Shown here one piece after another: positions 35,239-43,946 of a stretch of 64,000 nucleotides of DNA (its first letter is position 1; each line of letters opens with the position of its first letter). Location of the stretch: contig JBQCGP010000091.1 of assembly GCA_051955535.1 (NCBI GenBank), forward strand, positions 33,641 to 97,640, written 5' to 3'. The stretch comes from 13-2-20CM-68-14 sp051955535. GTDB lineage: Bacteria; Actinomycetota; Thermoleophilia; Gaiellales; Gaiellaceae. The notes under the pieces are model-generated. The model saw nothing but the letters and a program-made list of their open reading frames with translations, had not been told where the DNA came from and did no database searches. The position numbers and the translations under genes are program-made.

Positions 35239-36214
35239 CGGCGATGCTCGGTCGGACGGTGACGACCACCTTGCCGCGCGCGTGGCCGGCCTCGGCGTAA
35301 CGCATCGCGTCGGCTGTCTGCTCCAGGGGGTAGGTCCGATCGATCACGGGCGTCAGCTTCCCGTCCTCGACGAGTTCCTTCAGCGCGACGAGCACGGCCT
35401 TCGTCGGCTCCGCGATGAAGGTCGCCAACCGCTGACCGACGAACGGGCCGAGAGCCCGCGCGTGAACCGTGCGCGAAAGGCCGCCGATCAGCGGAACGCC
35501 CTTGCCTCCGGCCACGACGACGAGCGTCCCTTCCGGAGCGAGCGCGCTTCGAACCTCGGCCAGCTTGCGGTTGCCGACGTTGTCGAGGACGACGTCGTAG
35601 GGCCCGGTGCGAGTGAAGTCCTCGCTCGTGTAGTCGACGACCTCGTCGGCGCCAAGCCCGCGGACAAGCGCGAGGTTCCCAGTGCTGCACACACCGGTCA
35701 CGTGCGCGCCGCGGGCTTTGGCGATCTGAACCGCGAAGGTGCCCACGCCGCCGGAGGCGCCGTTGACGAGAACCCGCTGCCCGGCTTCGACCGGTCCGTG
35801 CTTGCAGACCGCCTCCCAGGCAGTGGCGCCCGCGACCCCGAGCGTCGCCGCCTGCTCGAATGTCAGGCCTGCCGGCTTCGTGGCCAAGTCCTCGTCCGCG
35901 ACCGCATACTCGGCGAAGCTCCCGCGGGCGGTGCCGAACACCTCGTCGCCCGGCGCCAGACCGGCCACCTCGGCGCCGACTCCTTCGACGGTGCCGGAGA
36001 CGTCGACTCCACGAACCGGGGTCTTCGGCCGGCGAAGGCCCGCGACGATTCGGACGACGAAGGGATCGCCTCTCATGAAGTGCCAGTCGACTGGGTTCAC
36101 CGACGCGGCGCGGACTCTGACGAGCACCCGATCCGGCGCTACATCCGGCCGTGGGACGTCGGCGACGGCGAGCTTTTCCGGTCCTCCATACGCGGACTGC
36201 GCGACGGCCTTCAA
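35228..36214 (-). CDS. Quinone-oxidoreductase-type MDR dehydrogenase
   Basis: A 328-residue medium-chain reductase without zinc ligands. It has the YGGPEKL start region, ASVNPVDWHFMRGDP, VRGVDVSGTVEGVG, the NADPH-binding NGASGGVGTFAVQIAKARGA and C-terminal HARGKVVVTV. NADPH-dependent reduction of quinones or enones is the family chemistry. TTG 36214 overlaps the upstream LLM-gene stop (TTGA). The longer upstream frame covers the LLM gene and is not real. Confidence 0.88.
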   Translation of the reverse strand: MKAVAQSAYGGPEKLAVADVPRPDVAPDRVLVRVRAASVNPVDWHFMRGDPFVVRIVAGLRRPKTPVRGVDVSGTVEGVGAEVAGLAPGDEVFGTARGSFAEYAVADEDLATKPAGLTFEQAATLGVAGATAWEAVCKHGPVEAGQRVLVNGASGGVGTFAVQIAKARGAHVTGVCSTGNLALVRGLGADEVVDYTSEDFTRTGPYDVVLDNVGNRKLAEVRSALAPEGTLVVVAGGKGVPLIGGLSRTVHARALGPFVGQRLATFIAEPTKAVLVALKELVEDGKLTPVIDRTYPLEQTADAMRYAEAGHARGKVVVTVRPSIAGAI

Positions 36215-37212
36215 AGCTCTGCCATGACGCGGAGCGTCTCGACGTCCTGCGTCTGGACGAGCAATGTCGTCACGGTCTCGCGCCATGCCTCGAGTCGTTC
36301 GGAGATCCGTTCGCGCGGCCCTACCAGCGCCACCTCGTCCACGAGGGCATCCGGGACCGCCGCCGCGGCCTCGCGCTGCTTGCCGTCGAGGTAGAGGCTC
36401 TGGATCCGCTCCGCCTCGGCCTCGTAGCCGTAGCGACGTACGAGCGCGTTGTAGAAGTTCCGGCCGCGTGCTCCCATGCCGCCGACGTATAGCGCGAGGA
36501 TCTGCTTCACCGGCGCGCGGCATGCGTCGAGGTCATCGCCCAGGACGACGTGGACGCCGGCAGCGATGTCGAAGCCGTCGCGAGCGCCCTTGAGCTGCGG
36601 CCGGAAGACCCCGTCGAAGCGGTCCGGCGAGAAGTGGATCGGCAGCCAGCCGTCGGCGATCTCCGCCGCGAGCGCAACGTTCTTCGGCCCAAGCGCGGCG
36701 AGGTAGATCGGGATGTCAGCGCGCAGCGGCCTCGCCATCAGCTTCAGCGGCTTGCCGAGCCCGGTCGCGTCGGGCCCGGAGTAGGGGATGTCGTAGTGCT
36801 CGCCGTGGTGCTCGACGACCTCGCGCCGGAGCGCCGCGCGCACGATCTCGACGTACTCGCGCGTCTTGACCAGCGGCTTGCCCCACGGCTGGCCGTGCCA
36901 GCCTTCGACCACCTGCGGCCCGGAGACGCCGAGGCCGAGCACGAAGCGGCCCCCGCTCATCAGGTCGAGCGTCGCCGCGGTCATTGCCGTGTTCGCAGGT
37001 GTGCGACCGGGGATCTGCATGATTGCCGAGCCGATCTTGATGCGTTCCGTCGTCGCGGCGATCCAGCTCAGCACGGTGACGGCGTCGGTTCCCCAGGCCT
37101 CGGCCGCCCACGCGGAGTCGTAGCCGAGCCGCTCGGCCTCCTGCGCGAGCGCGACGAGCTTCGCCGGATTCGTGCCCGGTGGCGCGTAGCCGAGGTAGAG
37201 GCCGAGGCGCAT
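36211..37212 (-). CDS. LLM-class F420-dependent oxidoreductase
   Basis: A luciferase-like TIM-barrel protein, 333 residues: MRLGLYLGYAPPG, AQEAERLGYDSAWAAEAWGTDAVT, IKIGSAIMQIPGRTP, SGGRFVLGLGVSGPQVVEGWHG and IAAGVHVVLGD. These motifs are typical of F420-using actinobacterial members. The substrate could be a hydroxysteroid, alcohol or enoyl compound. It begins at ATG 37212 and is divergent from, and nearly overlapping, the ACAD10/11-like gene. Confidence 0.9.
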   Translation of the reverse strand: MRLGLYLGYAPPGTNPAKLVALAQEAERLGYDSAWAAEAWGTDAVTVLSWIAATTERIKIGSAIMQIPGRTPANTAMTAATLDLMSGGRFVLGLGVSGPQVVEGWHGQPWGKPLVKTREYVEIVRAALRREVVEHHGEHYDIPYSGPDATGLGKPLKLMARPLRADIPIYLAALGPKNVALAAEIADGWLPIHFSPDRFDGVFRPQLKGARDGFDIAAGVHVVLGDDLDACRAPVKQILALYVGGMGARGRNFYNALVRRYGYEAEAERIQSLYLDGKQREAAAAVPDALVDEVALVGPRERISERLEAWRETVTTLLVQTQDVETLRVMAEL

Positions 37213-37231
37213 GGGATGCGATGCTAATCGG

Positions 37232-38443
37232 GTGACCGTGCTCGATCTTGCGCCGACCGCCGAGGTGGAGGAGCTCCGCGAGCGCTACATCGCCTTCATG
37301 GACGAGCATGTGCTGCCGAACGAGGCCGCGCTTGCGCGTGAGGACGACGACGCCGAGCGTCTCGTGGCGGAGCTGCGCGCGCGGGCGAAGGCGGAGGGGC
37401 TCTGGGCACCGCACATCGGCCCGGAAGCCGGCGGAACAGGGCGCGGCTTTCTCGCCTACGCGTACCTGAACGAGGTGATCGGCCGCACCGTTTGGGGCCA
37501 GCTCGTCTTCGGTTGTCAGGCGCCGGATGCCGGTAACGCGGAGATCCTCCACATGTTCGGAACGGACGAGCAGAAAGAGCGTTGGCTCGCGCCGCTCGTC
37601 GCCGGTGAGATCCGCTCCTACTTCGCGATGACGGAGCCGGAGGTGTCCGGTGCCGATCCGACCGGGCTGCGCGCCACAGCCATCCGCGACGGCGACGAGT
37701 GGGTGATCGACGGCCACAAGTGGTTCAGCTCAGGCGCGGAAGGCGCCTCGTTCGCGATCGCGATGCTCGTCACCGACCCCGACGCTCCGCCGCATTCGCG
37801 CATGAGCCAGATCATCGTCCCGACCGGCGCGCCGGGGGTAGAGATCGTCCGCCCGGTGTCGGTCTTCGGCCACACGGGGCGTGGCTGGTCGACGCACTGC
37901 GAGGTTCGGTTCTCAGGCGTTCGGGTCCCGATCTCGAACACGCTGGGCGAGCCGGGCGCCGGGTTCCGGATCGCCCAGAAACGGCTCGGGCCCGGCCGCA
38001 TTCACCACGTGATGCGCTGGATCGGCCAGATGGAGCGTGCATTCGAGCTGATGTGCGGGCGCGCGCTCGAACGCGAGGCGTTCGGCGGCCCGCTCGCCGA
38101 GAAGCAGACGGTTCAGAACTGGATCGCCGATTCCGCGGCCGAGATCCAGGCCTGCCGCCTGCTGACGCTCCAGGCCGCGCACCGGATCGACCGGGGCGAC
38201 GAGGCGCGTGTCGAGATCTCGTTGATCAAGTTCTACGCGGCGCGGGTGCTCAACGAGGTCATCGACCGGGCGATCCAGGTGCACGGGGCGCTCGGGCTCA
38301 CCGACGACACGCCGCTGGCGTCGATGTACCTGATGGCCCGCGGCGGCCGGATCTACGATGGCCCGGACGAGGTGCACAGGATGGTCGTCTCGCGGCAGAT
38401 CCTCAAGGCGTTCGCCGAGGACGGCGGCTGGAGGTTCGGCTAA
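37232..38443 (+). CDS. ACAD10/11-like acyl-CoA dehydrogenase (LvaC-like)
   Basis: A 403-residue flavoprotein. Seen: AMTEPEVSGADPTGLRATA, KWFSSGAEGA, VFGHTGRGWSTHCEVRFSGV, QVHGALGLTDDTPLA and a terminal RIYDGPDEVHRMVVSRQIL. The DGPDEVH ending, with Asp where most ACADs have a Glu base, is the pattern I recall for ACAD10/11. The related LvaC acts on 4-phosphooxyacyl-CoA. GTG 37232 is preferred; ATG 37211 overlaps the divergent start. It is the only rightward gene inside the leftward block and faces the kinase/partner/SDR set across the LLM/MDR genes. Confidence 0.88.
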   Translation: MTVLDLAPTAEVEELRERYIAFMDEHVLPNEAALAREDDDAERLVAELRARAKAEGLWAPHIGPEAGGTGRGFLAYAYLNEVIGRTVWGQLVFGCQAPDAGNAEILHMFGTDEQKERWLAPLVAGEIRSYFAMTEPEVSGADPTGLRATAIRDGDEWVIDGHKWFSSGAEGASFAIAMLVTDPDAPPHSRMSQIIVPTGAPGVEIVRPVSVFGHTGRGWSTHCEVRFSGVRVPISNTLGEPGAGFRIAQKRLGPGRIHHVMRWIGQMERAFELMCGRALEREAFGGPLAEKQTVQNWIADSAAEIQACRLLTLQAAHRIDRGDEARVEISLIKFYAARVLNEVIDRAIQVHGALGLTDDTPLASMYLMARGGRIYDGPDEVHRMVVSRQILKAFAEDGGWRFG

Positions 38444-38838
38444 CGGACGATCTGCGTGGCGCGCGAGCTCGCCAGTAGCGCGCCGTCGGCGTCGTAGAGG
38501 TCGGCTGCGCAAAACACGGCGCGGCGTGTCCGGTGCACGATCCTACCCTCGGCGCGGAGCGTCCCAGGACGCGCGGATCGGAAGAACTCGACGTTGAGGC
38601 CGGCGGTGAGGAAGCTTTGGCCGTCCTCGAGCCCGGTCAGGCACGCAGTGCCCATCGCCGTGTCGAGGAGCGTCGCGATGAGGCCGCCGTGGACGATCGA
38701 GCCGCCCGAGCCGTCCGGGAACGTGTACTCCTCACCTGCGTCCCATTCGAGCGCCGCGCCGTCGAGCCACCGGTAATCGAGCGTACGCCAGACGTGGGCG
38801 CTCGGGGGCTGGTCGTTTCCGGGCTTGCTCGGGTTCAT
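38440..38838 (-). CDS. PaaI-type hot-dog thioesterase
   Basis: A 132-residue hot-dog thioesterase with GSIVHGGLIATLLDTAMGTAC, where the HGG segment and the following Asp are the PaaI-type catalytic region. Also seen: LTAGLNVEFFRSARPGTLRAEGRIVHRTRR. It hydrolyses acyl- or aryl-CoA and may release CoA from dead-end intermediates. The stop overlaps the convergent ACAD by four bases; ATG 38838 overlaps the stop of the AMACR-like gene downstream in coordinates (upstream in transcription). Confidence 0.9.
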   Translation of the reverse strand: MNPSKPGNDQPPSAHVWRTLDYRWLDGAALEWDAGEEYTFPDGSGGSIVHGGLIATLLDTAMGTACLTGLEDGQSFLTAGLNVEFFRSARPGTLRAEGRIVHRTRRAVFCAADLYDADGALLASSRATQIVR

Positions 38839-39614
38839 GGGCCGATCCTAGTGAGCGGCACGTCGCGCTCGGACGCCCAGGCCTCCCACTCTTCGGCGGT
38901 ACGCGTACGGAACACCGACCCCAGGTTCTCTCCGAGCTCGTCCAGCCGCTCCCGGAAGCGCGGCTCGAGCGCGGCGACGGCGATCCAGCCGTCGCTCGTC
39001 TCGTAGAGGCCGTAACCCGGAAAACCGCCGCCGAGAATCCCGTTGTCTGAGGTGAGACCGTGGCGGAGCGGCTGGGCCAGGAGCTCGGCTGCATCGGCTA
39101 GCGCGACCTCGAGGTAAGTCGGCTCCGCCGCGAGCAGGACCGCGACTGCTGCGGTCACCGCGCGCTCGGCACCGAGCAGGTCGGCGGCGAGCGTCTTCGG
39201 CAGTTCGGGCGGGCGGACAACGCCTCGCGCCGCGAGATACGTGAGGTCGTGGCCGGGCCGCTCCGAGTCGCGCTCGCCGACGATCGCCACCTGGGAGAGC
39301 CGCGGAAACCGCTGATGGAGCTCACGCCAACCGAGACCGAGCCGGGCGAGCGCGGACCGGCGCTGCGCCGTCAACAGCAGGTCGGCGTCGGCTAACAGCT
39401 CGTCCAGACGCACAAGGCCGCCGCGTTTCAGGTCGAGGCGGACGACGTCGTCACCGGCGAGGTCGCGGTACCACTCGGGCGCCGCCGATGCGAGCGGATC
39501 TCCCTCCGGCGGCTCGATCTTCGTCACGGTCGCGCCGAGCTCGCGCAGGCGCGCCGCAGCGACCGGGCCCGGGACGTTGAGGGCGGTCGTGACGACGCGG
39601 CGGCCGTCGAGCAT
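38835..39614 (-). CDS. Short AMACR/CaiB-family (class III CoA-transferase fold) protein
   Basis: 259 residues against about 360-400 for typical members. Visible: NVPGPVAAARLRELGATVTKIEPPEGDP, the conserved N-terminal CoA-binding region; RPGHDLTYLAARG, which aligns with the catalytic-Asp segment of alpha-methylacyl-CoA racemase (GHDINYLALSG); and a C-terminal DGWIAVAALEPRF. The linker and C-terminal domain seem shortened. It could racemise 2-methylacyl-CoA or transfer CoA. ATG 39614 overlaps the upstream SDR stop (ATGA). Confidence 0.82.
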   Translation of the reverse strand: MLDGRRVVTTALNVPGPVAAARLRELGATVTKIEPPEGDPLASAAPEWYRDLAGDDVVRLDLKRGGLVRLDELLADADLLLTAQRRSALARLGLGWRELHQRFPRLSQVAIVGERDSERPGHDLTYLAARGVVRPPELPKTLAADLLGAERAVTAAVAVLLAAEPTYLEVALADAAELLAQPLRHGLTSDNGILGGGFPGYGLYETSDGWIAVAALEPRFRERLDELGENLGSVFRTRTAEEWEAWASERDVPLTRIGP

Positions 39615-40294
39615 CAGAGCGGCGGGTGCACGCCGCCACGCGGGCCGGGCACGTTCGGAAAGCGGAACCGAATCGGCTCGCGGCCGGGCTGTACGACCCA
39701 ACACTCGCCGGCGCTGCCGTCGCGAGCGGCGACGAGTATCGCCTCGGCGACCTCTTCCGGGCGGAGCAGCGGGAAGTCCTCCGCCTCGAAGGCTGCGCGC
39801 GCCTCGTCGCTCAGCAGCGGCGTGTCGGCGAAGCCCGGCGCGACCGCGTTGATTCGAATCCCCCGTCGTTCGAGCTGCGGGGCGACGCTGCGGACGAAGC
39901 CGATGAGCGCGTGTTTCGTGAGCGCATAGATCGGATCGCGCGGCATCGCCACGAGCCCGGCGAGCGAGGCGGTGACGACGATCGCCGAACCGGGCTCCAT
40001 CACCTGCGCCAGCCGGCGGAGACCGAAGACGACGCCGTCGAGGTTGGTGCCGACGACGCGGCGGTAGTCGTCGTCCCGCAGCGCGGCGAGGTCGTGCGGC
40101 CCGATGCCGGTTCCCGCGTTCAGGCATGCGAGCTTGACCGCCTCGACGGAAGCCCAGGCGGCCGGGTCGGCGACATCGAAGCCGTCGTTCAGATCGAGCG
40201 ACCGCACCTTCGCCCCCTCGCGCTCGAGCAATTCGACGACGGCGCGGCCGATCCCCGAGGCCCCGCCCGTCACGAGCGCCGTCTCAGGGAACAA
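39614..40294 (-). CDS. SDR family oxidoreductase (short)
   Basis: A 226-residue SDR: TGGASGIGRAVVELLEREGA, DLNDGFDVADP, LNAGTGIGP (NAG motif), a Ser in VVTASLAGLV, YALTKHALIGF catalytic Y-x3-K and APGFADTPLL. TTG 40294 (MFPETALVTGG) is chosen because the nucleotide loop must be close to the N terminus and the longer frame overlies the upstream MDR gene (11-base overlap remains). Substrate unknown. Confidence 0.85.
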   Translation of the reverse strand: MFPETALVTGGASGIGRAVVELLEREGAKVRSLDLNDGFDVADPAAWASVEAVKLACLNAGTGIGPHDLAALRDDDYRRVVGTNLDGVVFGLRRLAQVMEPGSAIVVTASLAGLVAMPRDPIYALTKHALIGFVRSVAPQLERRGIRINAVAPGFADTPLLSDEARAAFEAEDFPLLRPEEVAEAILVAARDGSAGECWVVQPGREPIRFRFPNVPGPRGGVHPPL

Positions 40295-41198
40295 GGACGA
40301 CCTTGCCCTGGTTCCGGCGCTCCTCGATGAGCCGGTGTGCCTCGGCGGCCTCCGCGAGGGGATGGACGGCACCGACGATGGGTCGGACAGCGCCGTTGCG
40401 CCACAGCGCCACCACCTCGGCCGTCGCCTCGCGCACGATCTCGGGTCGCCGGCGCATCATGCGGGCGAGGTAAAAGCCCTGGATGCCGATATTGCGTCCG
40501 ACGAGCGGCGCGGGATCGAGCTGCGACCAGAGGCCGCCTGCGTAGCCGATCGCGATCAGCGTCCCGAGCGGCTCGAGCCTCGGCAGGCTGGCCGCGAAAA
40601 CGTCGCCGCCGACAGGGTCGATAACGACGTCGGCGCGCACGGCCTCCGCGAACTCGTCGTAGCCGTAGGCCTCCTCCGCGCCGAGCGAGCGGGCGAGGTC
40701 GCGCTTCGCCGCCGAGCTCGCGGTCGCGACGACGCGGGCACCGAGGTGCCGCGCGACCTGCACGGCCGCAGTTCCGACGCCTCCCGCGGCCGCGTGAACG
40801 AGCACGGTCGTCCCCGGTCCGACTCGCACCTGACGCGTCAGCGGGATCCATGCCGTGAGGAAGGTCAGCAGGAACGACGCGCCCTCCTCGAATGACGCCG
40901 AGTCGGGCAACGGCACCAGCGCGGCTTCGTCGACCGCCGTCAGCTCGGCGTAGGCGCCGCCGTTCGTCAGCGCCATCACGCGACGCCCGTCGACCTCGCC
41001 GGCGAGCTCGCTTCCAGGCACGTAAGGGAGGTCGGGCGACTGCGCGTAGCGGCCCTGGCGGATCAGCAGGTCGACGAAGTTGACACCGGCTGCGCGGACG
41101 CGGACGGGCACCTGGCCATCGCCGACTGCAGGCTCCGGCACCTCGGCGAGCTCGAGCCGCTCCGGTCCGCCGGTCTCGCGAATGACCACGGCCTTCAC
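40284..41198 (-). CDS. Quinone-oxidoreductase-type MDR dehydrogenase
   Basis: A 304-residue zinc-free MDR enzyme: RETGGPERLELAEV, GVNFVDLLIRQGRY, YVPGSELAGEVDG, LVHAAAGGVGTAAVQVARHLGA and terminal EERRNQGKVVLVP. It resembles NADPH:quinone reductase or acrylyl-type enoyl reductases. GTG 41198 overlaps the upstream SDR stop by four bases. Confidence 0.9.
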   Translation of the reverse strand: MKAVVIRETGGPERLELAEVPEPAVGDGQVPVRVRAAGVNFVDLLIRQGRYAQSPDLPYVPGSELAGEVDGRRVMALTNGGAYAELTAVDEAALVPLPDSASFEEGASFLLTFLTAWIPLTRQVRVGPGTTVLVHAAAGGVGTAAVQVARHLGARVVATASSAAKRDLARSLGAEEAYGYDEFAEAVRADVVIDPVGGDVFAASLPRLEPLGTLIAIGYAGGLWSQLDPAPLVGRNIGIQGFYLARMMRRRPEIVREATAEVVALWRNGAVRPIVGAVHPLAEAAEAHRLIEERRNQGKVVLVP

Positions 41199-41932
41199 TT
41201 CGGGGCCATCCGCAGCGCGCCGTCGAGCCGGATCACCTCGCCGTTCAGGTAGGGGTTCTCGACGATATGGCGGACCAGCGCGGCGTACTCCGCCGGCCGC
41301 GCCAGGCGCGACGGGAACGGGACCTGCGCCTCGAGCGACGCGCGCAGGTCGTCACGCAGCTGCGCGAGCATCGGAGTGTCCGCCGGCCCCGGCGCGATCG
41401 TCATAACCCGGATCCCATGCCTCGCGAGCTCGCGCGCGACGGGCAGCGTCAGGCTGACGACGCCGCCCTTCGAGGCCGAGTAGGCGGCCTGGCCGACCTG
41501 GCCGTCGTAGGCGGCGTTCGAGGCGGTGTTGACGATCACGCCGCGCTCGCCTTCCGCGTTAGGCTCGTTCGCCGTCATCGCTGCCGCCGCGAGCCGCAGC
41601 ACGTTGAAGGTGCCGACGAGGTTGACCTCGACGACGCGGCGGAAGGCGTCGAGCGAAAGCGGCCCCTCCTTCCCCGCTACGAGGCCGGCACCGCCGATGC
41701 CGGCGCAGTTGACGACGCCGCTCAGGACGCCGAGCTCGGCCGCCTCGTCGACGGCACGCTGCACCCCAACCTCGTCGAGGACGTCTGCGTCGATGGAGCT
41801 GCCCACGTCGCCCCGCGGGCTCAGGTCCACGACGATGACGCGCCCGCCCGCGTGCTCCAACATCCGCGCCGTCGCCGCTCCGAGCCCGGAGCCGCCGCCG
41901 GCGACGAGGAACGCCCTGTCGGCGATCTCCAC
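41195..41932 (-). CDS. SDR, 3-hydroxyacyl-CoA dehydrogenase type II (HSD10)-like
   Basis: 245 residues. The N terminus is FLVAGGGSGLGAATARML; the interior has NCAGIGGAGLVAGKEGP, FNVLRLAAAAMTANEP and GERGVIVNTASNAAYDGQVGQAAYSASKGGVV, then PGPADTPML and VENPYLNGEVIRLDGALRM. The GERGVIVNTAS-A--GQ-GQ-AYSASKGG pattern and the closing NGEVIRLDGA are typical of HSD17B10-type enzymes, which oxidise (S)-3-hydroxy-2-methylacyl-CoA in branched-chain breakdown. The start is GTG 41932, one base after the ligase stop. Confidence 0.9.
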   Translation of the reverse strand: MEIADRAFLVAGGGSGLGAATARMLEHAGGRVIVVDLSPRGDVGSSIDADVLDEVGVQRAVDEAAELGVLSGVVNCAGIGGAGLVAGKEGPLSLDAFRRVVEVNLVGTFNVLRLAAAAMTANEPNAEGERGVIVNTASNAAYDGQVGQAAYSASKGGVVSLTLPVARELARHGIRVMTIAPGPADTPMLAQLRDDLRASLEAQVPFPSRLARPAEYAALVRHIVENPYLNGEVIRLDGALRMAPK

Positions 41933-41933
41933 G

Positions 41934-43535
41934 TCAGCTGGAGACGGGAGCCTGCGCGAACTGCTCCCGCAGCGCGGTCTTGCGAAGCTTCCCGACCGCG
42001 GTTTTCGGGATCTCCGTGACGAACTCGAACCGGTCCGGCAGCCACCACTTGACGAAGTGCGGCGCCAGGAACTCGCGCAGCTCCACCGCGCTCGCGCTCC
42101 GCCCGTCCCGTAGGGCGACAACGGCGAGCGGCCGCTCTCCCCACTTCTCGTCCGGTATCGCGAACACGGCCGCCTCGGCGACCGCCGGATGGGCGATCAG
42201 CTGATTCTCGAGCGCGACGGAGGAGATCCACTCGCCGCCCGACTTGATCACGTCCTTGGCACGGTCCTGGATGTTGATGAAGCCGTGCGCGTCGATCGAG
42301 ACGATGTCGCCGGTACGGAACCAGCCCTCGTCGGTCCACCGGTCGACCTGATCGGGCGCGTCGTAGTAGGACCCTGCGACCCAGGGCCCGCGCACCTCGA
42401 GCTCGCCCATCGTCTCGCCGTCGGGCGGGATCTCGTTGCCGAGGGCGTCGCGCGCACGGAGCTCGACGAGCGGCAGCGGGATCCCCTGCTTGGCGCCGAA
42501 GTCGAGTTGCGTCTCCTCGTCGGCTTCGGTGAGCGCTCCCGGCAGCGACGCGAACGTGGCGACCGGCGAAGTCTCCGTCATCCCCCACCCGTGGCAGACG
42601 ACCAGTCCGTGCCGCTGCCTGAAGCCGGCGATCATCGACCGCGGCGCCGCCGAGCCGCCGACGAGCATCCCCTTTAGCTCCGACAGGTCCCAGCGGCCCG
42701 GGTTCGCGTCGAGCAGCTGAAGGATCCCGAGCCAGATGGTCGGGACCCCGGCCGTCCAGGTCACGCGCTCCAGCTCGAAGGCGTCGAGGAGGCTCTCGGG
42801 ATCCATGTGCGGTCCCGGGAAGACCTGGTTCGCGCCGATCAGCGTCGCGACGTACGGGTAGCCCCACGCGTTCGCGTGGAACATCGGCACGACCGGCAGG
42901 ATCGTGTCGCGATCGGAGATACCGAGCCCGAGCGGGTTTCCGGCGGCGACGCCGAGCGAGTGGAGGACGGTCGAGCGGTGCGAGTAGACGACGCCCTTCG
43001 GCCGACCAGTGGTGCCCGACGTGTAGCACATTGCAGCGGCCTCCCACTCGTCGAGCTGCGGGTCCTCGTAGTCGTCGGGGTCGGCCGAGGCGAGCAGCTC
43101 CTCGTATGAGTCCTCGACGACGAAGACGTGCTCGATCTCCGTCTGGTCTCGGAACTCCTCCAGCAACGGCACGAGCGCCCGGTCGACGACCACCGCGCGG
43201 TCGCCGGCGTGCTTGGCGATGTACGCGAGGTCATCGGAGTGGAGCCGCAGGTTGAGCGTGTGCAGGACGAGCCCGGAGCAGGGCACGCCGAAGTACGCCT
43301 CGAGGTGCTGGTAGTGGTTCCAGCAGAGGGTGGCCACGCGGTCGCCGCGCTCCAGGCCGAGCTTGCGCAGCGCGACCGCGAGCCGCCGCGCGCGCGGCAC
43401 GAAGTCGGCGTACGTGTAGCGGTGGAAGCTTCGGTCGGGGAGCCGGGTGACGATCTGCTTCGTGCCGTAATACCGCTCGGCGCGATCGAGGAAGGGCGGC
43501 AGCGTCAGCTGGTACTCCATCATCTGGCCCCTCAT
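41934..43535 (-). CDS. Medium/long-chain acyl-CoA synthetase (AlkK-like)
   Basis: A 533-residue adenylate-forming enzyme: MCYTSGTTGRPKGVVYSHRS, MFHANAWGYPY, GWGMTETSPVA, WFRTGDIVSIDAHGFINIQDRAKDVIKSGGEWIS and PKTAVGKLRKTALRE with the catalytic Lys. The MFHANAWG segment and the overall layout match medium-chain/AlkK-type fatty acid ligases. ATG 43535 overlaps the cupin stop. It provides a second activation route beside the ligase at 30095. Confidence 0.93.
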   Translation of the reverse strand: MRGQMMEYQLTLPPFLDRAERYYGTKQIVTRLPDRSFHRYTYADFVPRARRLAVALRKLGLERGDRVATLCWNHYQHLEAYFGVPCSGLVLHTLNLRLHSDDLAYIAKHAGDRAVVVDRALVPLLEEFRDQTEIEHVFVVEDSYEELLASADPDDYEDPQLDEWEAAAMCYTSGTTGRPKGVVYSHRSTVLHSLGVAAGNPLGLGISDRDTILPVVPMFHANAWGYPYVATLIGANQVFPGPHMDPESLLDAFELERVTWTAGVPTIWLGILQLLDANPGRWDLSELKGMLVGGSAAPRSMIAGFRQRHGLVVCHGWGMTETSPVATFASLPGALTEADEETQLDFGAKQGIPLPLVELRARDALGNEIPPDGETMGELEVRGPWVAGSYYDAPDQVDRWTDEGWFRTGDIVSIDAHGFINIQDRAKDVIKSGGEWISSVALENQLIAHPAVAEAAVFAIPDEKWGERPLAVVALRDGRSASAVELREFLAPHFVKWWLPDRFEFVTEIPKTAVGKLRKTALREQFAQAPVSS

Positions 43536-43936
43536 TCCGGCGCCCCTCCCGTCTCGCGGAACCGCTGCCGCTTCTCGAGGTCGTTCGGGTCGACGAGCTG
43601 CCCGTCCCGCTCGACGTAGCCGTCCCTGCCGCCGACCGCGAAGACGACAAGATCCTCGTCGCCGACGTTGGTGATCTTCCGCGGCGTCGTCGACTCAACG
43701 TGGCAGAGGCCGCCGGGCCCGAGCTCGCGGCTGTCGCCGTCGACCTCGAACCGTGCCGTTCCGCGGTGGACGAAGTAGAGCTCGTCCTGGAGGTCGTGGT
43801 AGTGGGGGATCCCCTCGCCGCCGGCCGGCATCACGAGCGCGTTCACCCCGAACGCCGTGACCCCGAGTGCGCGGCGGATCTTCCGGAAGCCGTACCCCTC
43901 GCCCAGCTCGTCGAGCGAACCGAACGCGTGCGCCAT
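43532..43936 (-). CDS. Small cupin-domain protein
   Basis: A 134-residue single-domain cupin. Motif 1 is IPHYHDLQDELYFVHRGTARFEVD (His residues of the first metal motif, Glu in QDELY), followed by LGPGGLCHVESTTPRKITN (motif 2 with His). A likely single-metal isomerase, dioxygenase or sensor; the family does not predict the substrate. ATG 43936. Between an alpha/beta hydrolase and a ligase in the operon. Confidence 0.87.
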   Translation of the reverse strand: MAHAFGSLDELGEGYGFRKIRRALGVTAFGVNALVMPAGGEGIPHYHDLQDELYFVHRGTARFEVDGDSRELGPGGLCHVESTTPRKITNVGDEDLVVFAVGGRDGYVERDGQLVDPNDLEKRQRFRETGGAPE

Positions 43937-43946
43937 GCCGGAAACT

